DNA of 64,000 bases from Nematopogon swammerdamellus (Eukaryota > Arthropoda > Insecta > Lepidoptera > Adelidae): contig OX336344.1 in the NCBI GenBank assembly GCA_946902875.1, positions 20,605,791-20,669,790 on the forward strand, given 5' to 3'. The notes beneath the pieces were generated by a model that was given only the letters and a program-made list of their open reading frames with translations, was not told the DNA's origin and did not search any database. A program made the position numbers and the translations under genes. This document shows, in pieces, positions 32,601 to 41,250 of this stretch; the first letter of the stretch is position 1; the number at the start of each line of letters is the position of its first letter.

Positions 32601-35025
32601 GTGCTTCCCCCTTTGATCGTGCCGGCTACACTGAACTGGTCGGAAAACACAATCTATTTACATAGCCGTTTCGGCCGACGTTTCATTCAGTGCGGTGGTA
32701 CCAACCCGGGCGGGTTAAACCCTACCACCAAGTAAGATTAGGAGGGAAGTGACCTACGGTTTTACGAGGAATCCGAACCTCGGTCAGCCTCCAACGGTCA
32801 GCGGTCACCCATCCAAGTACTGACCGCACCCAGCGTTGCTTAACATTCAATAGCGACAGTTGACTGTCTGCACCACTGAGCTATCCAGGCTGACGGCTGA
32901 CTCCAATTACATAGAGGTGTCTGTTAAGTGTAAGTACTAGTACTACCAGTAAGCTTACCTATCACTGGAGAGAGACATTTGATCGGTTAATATTTGGCAT
33001 GCACCCTACAGGAGTACATTCACCGGGTGGGGCGCACGGCGCGCGGCGAGGCGGCGACCGGGAACGCTGTGCTGCTGCTCCGCCCCGAGGAGGAAGCCTT
33101 CCTCGACTATCTGAAGAAGGAGCGCGCGCAGCTGGACAAGTTCACACTCGACGATCAACCGCTCGAGTACGATGTGCAGAAGATGGTAGGCGCTTACGTT
33201 TATAGTCCAGTGAATAGAGGGGGGCTACCTTACAAACGGTCCGGTAGTTCTAAATTATTGATATCTAGGATGGTTAGAAGTGTTTAAAATATAAAATGCA
33301 CAATCCCCCCCTCCGCGCCCGCCGCCATATTGAAAAAACCAAAAAAAATCGGCACTTTCTTCAGATTTTTGATTATATCTTCAATTCCGTGCATTTTAGC
33401 TATAAAAGAAATTGCTCATTGTTGTAGATAATTAAATTTCCTATAACTTGCTTGATTGAAATCTTCTAATAACTGCAATGGGCCTGGAGTGTTCGGTGAA
33501 GACATTGCATGCTAAGTTCATCACCTGTCTGTCGAACTCGGTTATGACGTACGGGTGTTGACGATCGCTGTTGTCCAAAGGTTGAAAACTTTCAACCTTT
33601 GGAAAACAGAGACCGTCCCCAGCCAGCCCAGCGAGCAATGGAGCGAGCCATGCTGGGAATATCGCTACATGATATGGTGCGTAACGAGGCAATCCGCCGA
33701 CGCACCAAAGTAGTCGATATTGGACACCGGGTGGCTAAGCTCAAGTGGCAGTGGGCTGGGCACGTAAGCCGAAGAGACGATGACCGTTGGAGTAACCGTG
33801 TCCTGCACTGGCGGCCGTGGACAGGAAAGCGGAGTGTGGGAAGACCACCCGCCAAGTGGGACGACGACATCAAGTATGTCGGCGGAAAGCAGTGGTTCCG
33901 TATCGCTGAAGGCCGGGAGGACTGGAGGAAAATTGGAGAGGCGTCTGTCCAGCAGTGGACGCTTACACGCTGACTGACTGACTGACTGACTTATTTCAAG
34001 ATTTATTTCAAGAGTTAGACCTCTTGAAATAAATCTTGCATTTTGCCAACAGATGGAGCAGCTTGTCTCGACGAACGGAGTATTCAAGACGTTGGCCAAG
34101 AAGGCGTACATAGCATTCCTGCGAAGTTACCGCTCTCACCCCATGAGGAAGGTCTTCAACATTCAGACGCTCGACTTCAAGGCGGCGGGCAAGGCGTTTG
34201 GCCTCTTGGACCCACCGCACGTGGATATGTGTATCCTTTTAAAAAACCTTCGATAAAATTTTTTTTATATTTTTAGGTTTCCGTATCCCGTACGGAAGCC
34301 TATTACTAAGCCTACGCCGTCTGTCTGTCTGTCTATCCGTCCGTCCGTCTGTCTGTCCGAGGGCTGTATCTCTTGAACCGTAATAGGTAGCCCGTTGAAA
34401 TTTTCACAGAATATGTGTTATTATAGCCGATATAACAGCAAATAATAAAAATAAGAAAAAGAAAAAAAATCACGGGGGTTCCCATAGAAGAAACCAAAAA
34501 GTGTACGCGCGCGCGCCATCTACCGAATAGAGCTTGAAGCATTTTTTCTATATTACATACACACATATCACACACGCTGAATCCCGACAATCGGGGTAAG
34601 CAGAGTAATCGGTGTTGTGCTGCAAGAACTCTGGTAAATTACAGCACAACACCGACCGCCACGTTTCGCAAAGTATTCGAACAAGATTCAATCGATCAAG
34701 CAGCAAGTAAGGCACAAAGACCCACCTGCTGCATGACTGGGTGGAAGTACCGCGCCAAGGTGAGAGGTGGCTACCTGTCGCCCTTTAGCACGGCATCTTG
34801 TCCTTATCCCTTAATGGCCTTTTACGACATGCATGGGGAGAGATACAGTGGGGCTATTCTTCTTAAGTACCAGCCCCACACGGTACAGTACAGGCCCCAC
34901 ACGGTACAGTACCGGCCCCATACGGTAGGCCCCACACGGTACTGTTTTTCTATATTGTTTTATTTATTTAATGTATTTACCTTAACGACAATGATACAGC
35001 GATGTTAAGCGGAAAGAAGAAGTAA
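17358..35025 (+). CDS. DDX18/Has1-type DEAD-box RNA helicase, divergent paralogue, nine exons
   Basis: Exons 17358-17610, 25921-26070, 27015-27179, 28359-28500, 29401-29563, 30055-30207, 33012-33185, 34053-34230 and 35000-35025 join in phase to 467 codons and a TAA. The protein has all superfamily 2 helicase motifs: Q motif about 32-40, AAKTGSGKT 56-64, PTREL 93-97, TPGR 142-145, DEAD 167-170, SAT 198-200, TDVAARGLD 317-325 and HRVGRTAR 346-353. DDX18/Has1 proteins unwind pre-rRNA during 60S (and 40S) ribosome assembly in the nucleolus. Every junction falls at the same codon position and phase as in the DDX18 gene on the minus strand, so the two are genomic duplicates. Unlike that gene, this one starts just before the Q motif and ends in a seven-codon exon (about MLSGKKK). 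Introns are crowded with TEs. It is likely expressed given its intact frame, but its role may differ from ordinary DDX18. Confidence 0.88.
17709..18392 (+). mobile_element. MITE with subterminal repeats in DDX18-like intron 1
   Basis: About 30-bp terminal inverted repeats: TCGTCGTTGGGCGTGCAAAA at the left, and its near complement ending CCCAACGACGAC at the right. AAATCTGCCATGTGT-like words recur several times inside in both orientations. No coding; target duplication not clear. Confidence 0.7.
18403..18539 (+). repeat. Composite SINE, 5' half (split by a hAT)
   Basis: Starts GTCAGCCTCGGTAGCTCAGT and proceeds through the 5S-like part and the B box to GTAGGTCCCTTC, where the hAT at 18540 interrupts it. 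It resumes at 22160. Confidence 0.9.
18540..22159 (+). mobile_element. hAT-family element carrying a nested LINE
   Basis: Terminal inverted repeats CAGTGGCGGCTGG / CCAGCCGCCACTG are flanked by an exact 8-bp duplication GTCCCTTC (18532-18539 and 22160-22167), the signature of hAT transposition. The target is a composite SINE. The interior shows no transposase; it contains a LINE from about 18850 to 21195 and GC-rich sequence from 21240 to 22020. It lies in intron 1 of the DDX18-like gene. Confidence 0.85.
18850..21195 (+). mobile_element. 5'-truncated CR1/Jockey-group LINE with broken ORF2
   Basis: The frame 18818-19405 encodes the end of the endonuclease domain (SDH motif). An in-frame TAA at 19403 interrupts it. 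The frame resumes with reverse transcriptase at 19436-20797, including [11 protein letters not shown], a [12 protein letters not shown] block and FADDTKFF at the catalytic site. A frameshift near 20770 moves the C-terminal part to another frame ending near 21100. The tail is an (AAAT)n-like tract at 21172-21195. It is inactive and sits inside the hAT. Confidence 0.85.
22160..22303 (+). repeat. Composite SINE, continuation after the hAT
   Basis: Resumes with the duplicated GTCCCTTC and CCTTCTTACCTTACTAGG, then runs through TACCACCGCACTGA to TGTAGCCGACATGAAATGA. There it stops abruptly at the Jockey LINE (22304). The remaining 3' part is not found directly after that LINE. Confidence 0.85.
22304..25331 (+). 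mobile_element. Jockey-clade LINE, 5'-truncated, one frameshift
   Basis: Starts within the end of ORF1 (stop about 22533). ORF2 follows from about 22516 in an overlapping frame: LVVWNANGL and LLVSETHF mark the start of the apurinic endonuclease, GGDYNAKH and SSDHSPV its middle and end. Reverse transcriptase follows, with [41 protein letters not shown] and FADDTAAL. A frameshift near 24170 breaks ORF2. The C terminus ends at 25191, and a poly-A of about 20 nt lies at 25310-25330. Apart from the frameshift it is well preserved, so fairly young. Confidence 0.9.
25415..25904. mobile_element. MITE with TA target duplication, ends 16 bp before an exon
   Basis: TACACGGTGTTAAC at the left and GTCAACACCGTGTA at the right are inverted, and TA flanks both sides. 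The right end is 16 bp upstream of DDX18-like exon 2, so the sequence just before that splice acceptor is mostly transposon. Confidence 0.7.
25921..26070 (+). CDS. DDX18-like exon 2
   Basis: Fifty codons with [17 protein letters not shown] (motif Ia) and [10 protein letters not shown]. Acceptor TTTGGTGCAG, donor GTGATC. Exon length is identical to the homologous exon 60442-60591. Confidence 0.9.
26166..26492 (+). repeat. SINE, third head joined to shared body
   Basis: GTACCGTGTGGGGCCGATAC, then CTGCATCTCTCCCTGTG and GTCGTAAAAGGCGACTAAGG, then directly ATTACTAGGTGGTAGGGTTT and the rest of the body to CCGTGAGTTTCCATAAAAA. There is no 5S-like part. It shows that the body is not tied to one head. 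Confidence 0.85.
26884..26997 (+). repeat. SINE 3' fragment abutting an exon
   Basis: Begins abruptly at ACATGAAATGAAGGGAAGCA and ends GTGTCAGTTTCCAT plus about 10 A. DDX18-like exon 3 starts 17 bp further on. Its 5' border matches the point where the SINE at 22303 was cut (see findings). Confidence 0.8.
27015..27179 (+). CDS. DDX18-like exon 3 (DEAD box)
   Basis: Encodes [17 protein letters not shown] and [16 protein letters not shown]. Acceptor CTCGATTGCAG, donor GTCAGT at 27180. It is 165 nt, the same as 58427-58591 in the other gene. Confidence 0.9.
27621..27809 (-). pseudogene. Short unidentified frame in intron 3
   Basis: An open frame of 63 codons on the minus strand ending in [10 protein letters not shown], with a fairly natural composition. 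I do not recognise it; it may be a piece of a transposon ORF. No splice or promoter evidence. Confidence 0.25.
28304..28347 (+). repeat. SINE 3' tip directly before exon 4
   Basis: GGTGATGTAGCCGACCGTGT, then CAGGTTCCATAAAAATAAA, the last 40 bp of the SINE family. The exon 4 acceptor is 11 bp beyond. Confidence 0.75.
28359..28500 (+). CDS. DDX18-like exon 4 (SAT motif)
   Basis: Encodes [19 protein letters not shown] and ends LTQG. Acceptor TTTTCCAG, donor GTACGT. It is 142 nt, as in 56991-57132. The linker [15 protein letters not shown] differs from [15 protein letters not shown] of the sister gene. Confidence 0.9.
29401..29563 (+). CDS. DDX18-like exon 5 (motif IV)
   Basis: Encodes [19 protein letters not shown] and [19 protein letters not shown]. 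Acceptor CTTTCCCGCAG, donor GTGAGT. The motif is the DDX18-type MVFFSSCxSV. Confidence 0.9.
29750..30025 (+). repeat. Interspersed repeat (CTGATTCACTTAATTAAT type)
   Basis: About 275 bp, nearly the same as 56250-56530 in the other DDX18 gene. Both start ACCTGATTCACTTAATTAAT and end with AATAAACAATACAATACAAT. Part of it occurs in reverse at 46232-46330. It is non-coding and may be a LINE 3' end. Confidence 0.7.
30055..30207 (+). CDS. DDX18-like exon 6 (motif V)
   Basis: Encodes [15 protein letters not shown] and [18 protein letters not shown]. Acceptor ATTTTGCAG, donor GTGAGT. It is 153 nt, the same as 53186-53338. Confidence 0.92.
30283..31606 (+). mobile_element. Repeat interrupted by 1-kb unidentified insertion
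   Basis: Segments 30283-30375 and about 31428-31606 together match the continuous repeat at 52865-53172 (TTACTTCGTAACAGATAAAT ... GCGCGCAAGTACATAGAGTG). The 1.05 kb between them is unique in this window, moderately GC-rich, and has no convincing ORF. Confidence 0.6.
32120..32520 (-). pseudogene. LINE C-terminal fragment
   Basis: The minus strand encodes [18 protein letters not shown], the Cys/His knuckle behind the LINE RNase H domain. It ends LLEEIGWLD, and a 3' tail reaches about 32120. Confidence 0.75.
32512..32893 (-). repeat. Composite tRNA/5S SINE, full length
   Basis: Reverse orientation, poly-T to GAAACTGACACGGTTGGC at the left and the tRNA-like start (TGAGCTATCCAGGCTGAC) at the right. 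It belongs to the same subfamily as 52370-52746 and 63743-64000: all share CAACTGTCGCTATTGAATGT between the A box and the 5S-like part. Confidence 0.88.
33012..33185 (+). CDS. DDX18-like exon 7 (motif VI)
   Basis: Encodes [20 protein letters not shown] and [15 protein letters not shown]. Acceptor ACCCTACAG, donor GTAGGC. It is 174 nt, one codon longer than the homologous exon at 51246-51416. Confidence 0.92.
33600..33992 (+). mobile_element. RTE-type LINE 3' end with (TGAC)n tail
   Basis: The frame encodes [38 protein letters not shown] and a K(R)[16 protein letters not shown] stretch, the usual C terminus of insect endonuclease/reverse transcriptase LINEs. It ends QQWTLTR and a (TGAC)n run at 33971-33990, a 3' end typical of RTE elements. 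A second copy lies at 50890-51235. Confidence 0.8.
34053..34230 (+). CDS. DDX18-like exon 8
   Basis: Encodes the C-terminal helical domain: [19 protein letters not shown] and [17 protein letters not shown]. Acceptor GCCAACAG. The donor GTATCC at 34231 is the same hexamer as in the sister exon 50624-50801, and both exons are 178 nt. A competing GT lies two bases upstream. Confidence 0.88.
34265..34560 (+). repeat. Interspersed repeat (GGTTTCCGTATCCCGTACGG type)
   Basis: Contains the CTGTCTGTCTGTC run and GGGCTGTATCTCTTGAACCG. Further copies: 38945-39285 (reverse), 54150-54236 (reverse), 59388-59460. It is non-coding. Confidence 0.65.
34610..34808 (+). repeat. Interspersed repeat (AATTACAGCACAACACCGACC type), second copy
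   Basis: Matches the copy at 9145-9325. It is followed directly by a reverse third-head SINE module. Confidence 0.6.
34807..34943 (-). repeat. SINE third-head module with local tandem expansion
   Basis: Reverse orientation (GCCTTTTACGACATGCATGG...). Its outer end, CCCCACACGGTACAGTAC, is repeated about four times (34868-34940). Confidence 0.65.
35000..35025 (+). CDS. DDX18-like exon 9 with stop
   Basis: The acceptor ATGATACAG precedes two bases that finish a Ser codon, then MLSGKKK and TAA (35023-35025). The phase fits exon 8. The short basic tail replaces the glycine-rich tail of ordinary DDX18. Confidence 0.65.
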
Positions 35026-35624
35026 TGCTGCTGCAACTTTCGCTGGACGGAACTTTGCTGAGGACGTCCGCAGAGAACGGAGCTGTGATCGACATTGTAT
35101 TAAAATGTGTACCTAAATAATCTCTCTTTTTTATGAAAACTAGCATGGGTCGCTGTGCCGAGGGACCAATGGTGCAGTCGACAGAGCCAAAATCACCTCT
35201 CCTTGCGAAACCACGCTCAGTTAGATGCCATGCCAGCAGATTTGCAGACTGCTGCCGGGCTGTCTAGCTTATTGATATGACACGTGAAGAGCCTCAGGTT
35301 AAAGGATTCGGGAAAGACACTCGCCGGAAGACAGTTCCACGCACTAGCGGTGCGACAAAAGGAACAATTTTGAGAAACAATTTATTCTCAAAAGCCCAAT
35401 ATCAACAATAAAAGGGTGTTGAGACTTCCTGCGGAGATAGGATGCGTGGCGTGGCAGGGAATAAGGGATGCAAGTTTCTCAGAGCATCGCCCATGTATTT
35501 TACTCGTTGGATGAACTGGCTTCCCTCATCCGCACCTGCCCCGATCGTATCCGTTACACCCGCCGGACTCGCTTGGAGCATCTATTATGTTGTTGACAGC
35601 CAACTTCTGAGAACACATCACTTT

Positions 35625-35866
35625 TCGACAAGGGATATGACTCCCTTATATTACTAGGTGGTAGGGTTTAACCCGCCCGGGTTGGTACCACCGCACTGAA
35701 TGAAAGGTCGGTCGAAACGGCTATGTAAATTTTTCCGTCCAGTTCAGTGTAGCCGGCACGACCGAAGGGAAGCACTGACGTGGCACCAAGTTCACCCGGT
35801 GTTATGGGCTGACATCACGGATGTTGTAGGTGATATAGCCAACCGTGTCAGTTTCCATTAAAAAAA
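35625..35866 (+). repeat. SINE body without 5S-like head
   Basis: Begins in the third-head remnant GACAAGGGATATGACTCCCT, then ATTACTAGGTGGTAGGGTTT, and ends GTGTCAGTTTCCATTAAAAA. The middle lacks the usual ATAGTTTGTGT. Confidence 0.85.
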
Positions 35867-35869
35867 AAT

Positions 35870-36560
35870 CGTTCCTGTGTCATAAGGCGAAAATATGGAA
35901 CGGTCTGCCAATTAGTGTGTTCCCTATAACCTTGGGATCTTCTAAAGGTGTGTTAATAAATTATACAACATTTTTGTCCGCCTTGTAGCTGGCATGGCGC
36001 CTCTCTGAGCGTGGTTTTGCGAGGAGTGATGATACTGGCTGTGTGTCTAATCTTCTTTTGAACTTTTGGGCACAGTCACCCGTGCCGGTTTTCCATAAAA
36101 AAAATATAACTTTAGCGCAATTCACAATATTTACTTCTTTTTTCGTAACTGCGGTTTCACTGCGGGTGGCAAGCGAATTATCAAAGAAAATAAATCAATA
36201 TTTACAAAGGGTTCAAAGACGGCATTATTCGAACTACCAGCAAAAATTATTTATTTTTTAGTATAAGTTGACACGACACACAACACTTTGCTACAACATC
36301 TCAAAACAATAAGTACACCAGTGTAAAACCAAAGCTAAACTAAAATAAAAAAAACAAATTAATGAGGTCTAGCTAATTCTTAATTTTGACTAACATAATG
36401 ACCTCATAGACATGCTGTCAGGAAACCTCAACAGGGTATAGGCCACTCTTGCCTTCCTTCTCACCTTTTCAAAATTCGTGTTATTAATTCTTCACTGTGC
36501 GAATGTGGACTAGGAGAAGTTGGTGATGCTAATCACATTTTATTTTCTTGTCCCTTATAT
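35870..36560 (+). other. LINE debris and AT-rich sequence
   Basis: CTGGCATGGCGCCTCTCTGA and its neighbours (35985-36010) recur at 37693 and 59910 and look like a LINE 3' segment. Near 36490-36560 a frame suggests the Cys/His knuckle of a LINE, cut by the repeat at 36568. No gene seen. Confidence 0.4.
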
Positions 36561-36567
36561 GAAGAAC

Positions 36568-36795
36568 AAGCTGTGCCCGCGGCTCCGCCCGCTCTCATAT
36601 TTCACTTCACTGTTAACCTCATAAGCCATTTAGCGTGATAGTAAGTAGCCTATAGTTGATGGGAAGAATCAAGCTATCCGTAGAATTTTGTTTTATTAAA
36701 ATCGGTTCAGTGGTTCTCGAGTTATAAGCGGACAGACAGACATACACTCAGACAGTCAGACAGAAAGCAGACGTTGAATTTTATTATAGGTAAGG
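36568..36795 (+). repeat. Short interspersed element GCCCGCGGCTCCGCCCGC type, copy 2
   Basis: Almost identical to 8565-8790. It inserts into a degraded LINE reading frame (the sequence ...CCTTATATGAA before it continues afterwards at AGTCAAATTT). Confidence 0.8.
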
Positions 36796-36799
36796 AAGT

Positions 36800-38250
36800 C
36801 AAATTTACCCCCGTCTTCAAAAAATTAAGCTTGTTAATACTCCCTGTTAATTCTGTCCACCTTCTATCTATACATTTTTATAATCCGCGTATTATTTTGG
36901 TTCTTCAGAACTTTATTGTTCAAAATAAATTAAAAATATAGGTTCTCAGTTTCATCTTTTTTTAATATACTTACAATGTTTTGACTAGTAGTAATATTTG
37001 GAATTCGCTTGGATCTTACAACTTGATACTGGTACATTGAGCCTCAACTGTAAAGTTAAGAGGCCACTTGCCATTGGAAAAAAAAGGTAGTTGAGACTCA
37101 AAATAAATCAGTTTATAATTTCCTAGGCTTGCCTAGATCGGCGATGAGCTACACGGAAAGAGCTTCGCGGGCCGCACTGAAAGCCTTTTACAGAAAACTT
37201 GGATTAGTAGAGTGAGCGAAGTCGAGGCATTATCTGTTCCACGTTCTAGCCTACTTAAACTAGCTAACGAGGGCTTAACGTGAGCTGAAGAGCTAGCAAG
37301 CTGTTAGAAAGCAAGATTGGCCAGTCGCTGGTGTCGTGCTCCATGGGCCTCGTTCGCTAAAGGGCAACTTCGCTAAACGGGCATTTCTCAAAACGGCAAC
37401 TTCTCACAAGGGCAACTTTAGTACAGTCATAATCAATAGTATAAACCCTCAATGGGCATAGTTCTTGATTGGAATCTTCTCCTACATGCTATGGGCCCGG
37501 TTGTGTGCGAAGTGAGTCATCTACTACATCTACTAGCTATTATTTATAATAAAGAAATAAATAAAGAAAACAATTATAACGAATGGCCTCCATCAAACGT
37601 CATTTTGTACCCATCACCACCTATAACCTGGTGATCTTCAAAAGGTGTGTCAATAAATTAGACGACAACCTTTTTGTCCGCCTCATAGCTGGCATGGCGC
37701 CTCTCTGAGCGTGATTTCGCGAGGAGTGGTTTTATTGGCTGTGTTTGATCTTCCGTTGAAGTATTAGCAAAGAAACCGGCGCCGGCTGTCATATCACCTA
37801 ATCTGCTTATGGCAAAGTTTCGATAACAGATGGCTGCTAAACCAGAAACATAAAACGGAAAATGGAATGTGACACAAATAGGTATTATTTTTGTAATAAT
37901 TGTTTTATTTAATATCTTTTTATTTCTGCCAACTAGGACTAGGGCCATATTTAAAAATATACAATATTAAATGCCTTAACCGAAGAACTAAACATTATTC
38001 AAATTAGCATTGCTATTCAATTTGTGAGGTTTAAATTAGCAATATATCTCTTTCTGAAACGTGTGGTACAATATCAGTATGTTCGTCTATATCTCAAGAA
38101 CTGGTCGACCATTGAAACGAACTGATTGGATGATGCCCGCAGTGGAACCGCCTTAGACTTCCAACGATCTTAGTACAACATTTATATTTAATTATTCCAA
38201 TGAAAGTCTCATTCCTGGATAAATTAAATTATAACCTAGACCGAGATCTG
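36800..38250. other. No gene seen; repeat fragments
   Basis: AT-rich DNA with a LINE C-terminal remnant near 37120-37330 (related to 39510-39960) and another LINE 3' segment at 37610-37740. No frame worth calling. Confidence 0.4.
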
Positions 38251-38269
38251 GCTGGATACTAGGATATTC

Positions 38270-38935
38270 GGCGTTATTTATGCATGGTGTTTTATAAGTG
38301 GGATATATCCCCAACAAGCAAAATTATCCTAGAACGCATACCTTATAGGAATATTTGCACTTATAAAACTCCTATAACGATTCTGGTATTTACTACTGCA
38401 CTTTTAATAGCATGGTAAGAGGCTGTTTTGACTACAAGTACATTTACTCTTATATATAGACTTATAAGCGCTTACAAGATTATTTTTACCGGTCACTATG
38501 AGTTCAAGTCTCTTATAAAAGCAAATAACAAGATTAAACACACTGAGGAGTAGTCACACTGGTAAGTTAAACTTGTAAGCGCTTATAAGGTAATATTTTA
38601 AGGCTATTATAAGTAAAGGTCTCCTATAAGAGCATATGCAAGAGTCAAATTGCTTATAACTATTTACACTTGTTACTTGGTGTTATAAGCGCTTGTAAGT
38701 TGATTATTCGATTCAATTATAAGTATAAGAGTTTTATAACGGCATGTTGCGAGGGTGAAGCCACTTATACCTATTAAAGACTTATAGTATGCTTTTATAA
38801 GTTTGACGCATTTATAATAGTAATTAGATAATATTAATGAATCCTAAATTAACTTCGTCAAATCTCTTATAAGTCTAGTTACACTTGAAAATAACGTTAT
38901 AGGCAAACATATATTTCTTATGGTTTTGAAAATGC
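38270..38935. repeat. TTATAAG/CTTATAA-dense region
   Basis: Around 20 occurrences of TATAAG or its complement in about 650 bp. Several are within larger near-palindromes such as CTTATAAGCGCTTACAAG and CTTGTAAGCGCTTATAAGG. No coding potential. See findings. Confidence 0.6.
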
Positions 38936-38944
38936 TTTTTAGTC

Positions 38945-39285
38945 AAACTCGCGCACCGAGGGTTCCGTATTGACACGTCATGGTCAGCGCCACTCACGCC
39001 ATCTATGGAATAGTTAAAATGCTTCATACTGTTTTCGGTAGATGGCATACACTTTTTAGTGTCTTGTATGGGGACCTCCGTGATTTTTTTACTTTTTCTT
39101 ATTTTTCTTATTTGTTGTTATATCTGCCATAATAAAAACAAATTCTGTGAAAATTTCAACTGGCTACCTATTACGGTACAAGAGATACAGCCCTAGGACG
39201 GAAGGACGGACAGACGGACAGATGACAGATAGACGAAGTAGGCTTAGTAATATGGTTCCGTACGGATACGGAACCCTATAAAATA
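38945..39285 (-). repeat. Interspersed repeat (GTTCCGTA... type), reverse copy
   Basis: Reverse counterpart of 34265-34560, with a longer 5' part that includes GCGCCACTCACGCCATCTAT. Confidence 0.65.
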
Positions 39286-39404
39286 ACATACCTGATCTTA
39301 AGAATGTAAGTAATGCATGTAACGCAAAAAAAATGCTATCCTTTTTACATTATTTTAAAATAAATAAATAAAAATAAATATTTACATAACAATACAACTT
39401 ATTT

Positions 39405-40078
39405 AGAGTGGCCACTCGCTAGTCCCGACCTCGATTCACGCCCTCCTCTACTGACGATGGGCCGGGATATGTTCGGTGAAGACATCGCAAGCTCAGTCAG
39501 GTCCACACATTCAACAGGAATGGGCAAACCAGTAGCGGCTTCCAGAAGGTCAACTTTGTGAAACCTGGAGCCAAAAAGCTGCCCAAAGATAGGACAGAAC
39601 GTTCTTCAATTTTGGGAGCAGCAAAGGATTGAGAATTGTTGATGGACACACATGAGAATCATTACCAGGTGCCTTCGGAAGACCGGATTGTGAGAAACGG
39701 ATTCAAGACTGATCTCTTTGCTGTGGAAGTCGGAGCAAGAGGACTACCAGCAAAGTCGCTCTACAGTCTCTTCAAGAATCTAGAGCTGCCAAGATCGACG
39801 CTAAGCTCATACATGGAGAGAGCTTCGAAATCGTCACTGGAACCATCCTACAGAATATGGATAGGTAGAGAGAGGGAGGTCGAGAGCGGGACTGGTGTTT
39901 CCCCGCGTCCTAGTCAACGCAGACTAGCTGACGAGGGCTTGATGCGAGCCAAAACGTGAAGCATGCGCGGGAAATTTAGAGTGGCCACTCGCTAGTCCCG
40001 ACCTCGATTAATACCCTCCTCTACTGCCGATGGGCCCGGATATGTTCGGTGAAGCCATCGCAAGCTTAGATCCACACC
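39405..40078 (+). mobile_element. LINE C-terminal fragment between direct repeats
   Basis: A 105-bp repeat starting TAGAGTGGCCACTCGCTAGT occurs at 39405-39508 and 39976-40078 (a third copy at 51970-52052). Between them a frame (about 39640-39960) encodes VEVGARGLPAKSLYSLF and MERASKSSLEPSYRIWIGR, the C-terminal part of an R2/endonuclease-type LINE protein. It is probably tandem 3' ends of one LINE family. Confidence 0.65.
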
Positions 40079-40089
40079 TTCCTTTTATT

Positions 40090-41240
40090 TTCAATATAAT
40101 TTTGTTATTATTTATTTTTTTATTTAACTTATCTTTTCTAATATATTTGTAAAATGTATTAGTTAACAAATAGTAACTGATTTTATTCTCCTTTAAGTCT
40201 CCTTAGCAGAGGAAAACAGCAGCAGAGGCTCGTTAAAAGTTAACCACTGATTAAAATTTTCCTGAGATTACATTGTTCCTTATAGGCAATACGAAACCCT
40301 AATTGATAACAAAATGGCGTATGATGGTGCCGTCTTTGAGATTGACGCGTGCCGTAATAGAATCAAGAGTACCTATAATGGCATTATAACGTACTTCCCA
40401 ATGCTAGGATTGAAAAATGGCTGTCGCCCTCAACAGTGGATAATATTTTTTTAAATACAAATATCGTAAATAAGCTTAATTCAAAGGGGGCGTTAAAATT
40501 TTAACAGCAAACATAATATACTTCACGACAAATATACCTTGCCTTGCGAAAAATTGCATACAATAAGGTTGTAACATATAAAATAAGCCACACTCTGACA
40601 GCCACAATAAAATAAATTGAATATGTATTCCTCTCCTTTCTTTTCCGTTTCACACGAGACACAACACAACATACGAGAATTGCGTTCCAAGTTCCAACAA
40701 CAAAAAATGAACCTCTTAAAGAATCGCGAAGCGCGTAATAGTCGTGGTTAGTTCTGTTAGCTACTTACGCAGGAGCTATGCGGGAGCAGGTAGTTTTGCA
40801 TAATGCTATTACAAGGTTACTATAGGTGTAGGTGGCAGTCAGCCAGTGCACCAATAAGTGTCATACAAGTGCAAATATACCTATAAAGTGGGCCCTTTTC
40901 CGGGCTAGTAACAGCTTATAAGTTCGTTACAAGTATGGCAAAATAGTGCTCCTGGGATGATTATAAAACCGCTTTTTGCTTGTTGGGTCGTAAGGGAAAT
41001 CTGCTCCCGGGCCGTCTTGTCGCTTTTGTGGATTAAAAAGGCTGGCTGGGGTAGCTGCAGAGCGCGATGGGGTTTTGCACGAAGGTCCCCGACCGAGGGG
41101 GACCAGTTGCACACTGAGAGACACCCCAAGACAACCCGAAGGTATATTCAGTACACAGAACTAATCAACGTTTGTTCTATGACAATTTGTTCTGACGCAA
41201 AATTCTCTACACATTTCAGGAAAATTATTATCTGAAATTA
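40090..41240. other. No gene seen; minor repeat fragments
   Basis: AT-rich. Segment 41010-41110 (AAAGGCTGGCTGGGGTAGCTGC) is reverse-related to 57950-58020. Confidence 0.35.
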
Positions 41241-41250
41241 TTGGTTACTA

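Noticed and set aside
38270..38935. A cluster of TATA-box promoters
   Set aside because: TATAAG words occur on both strands without initiator, start sites or genes beside them. Kept only as an unexplained word cluster.
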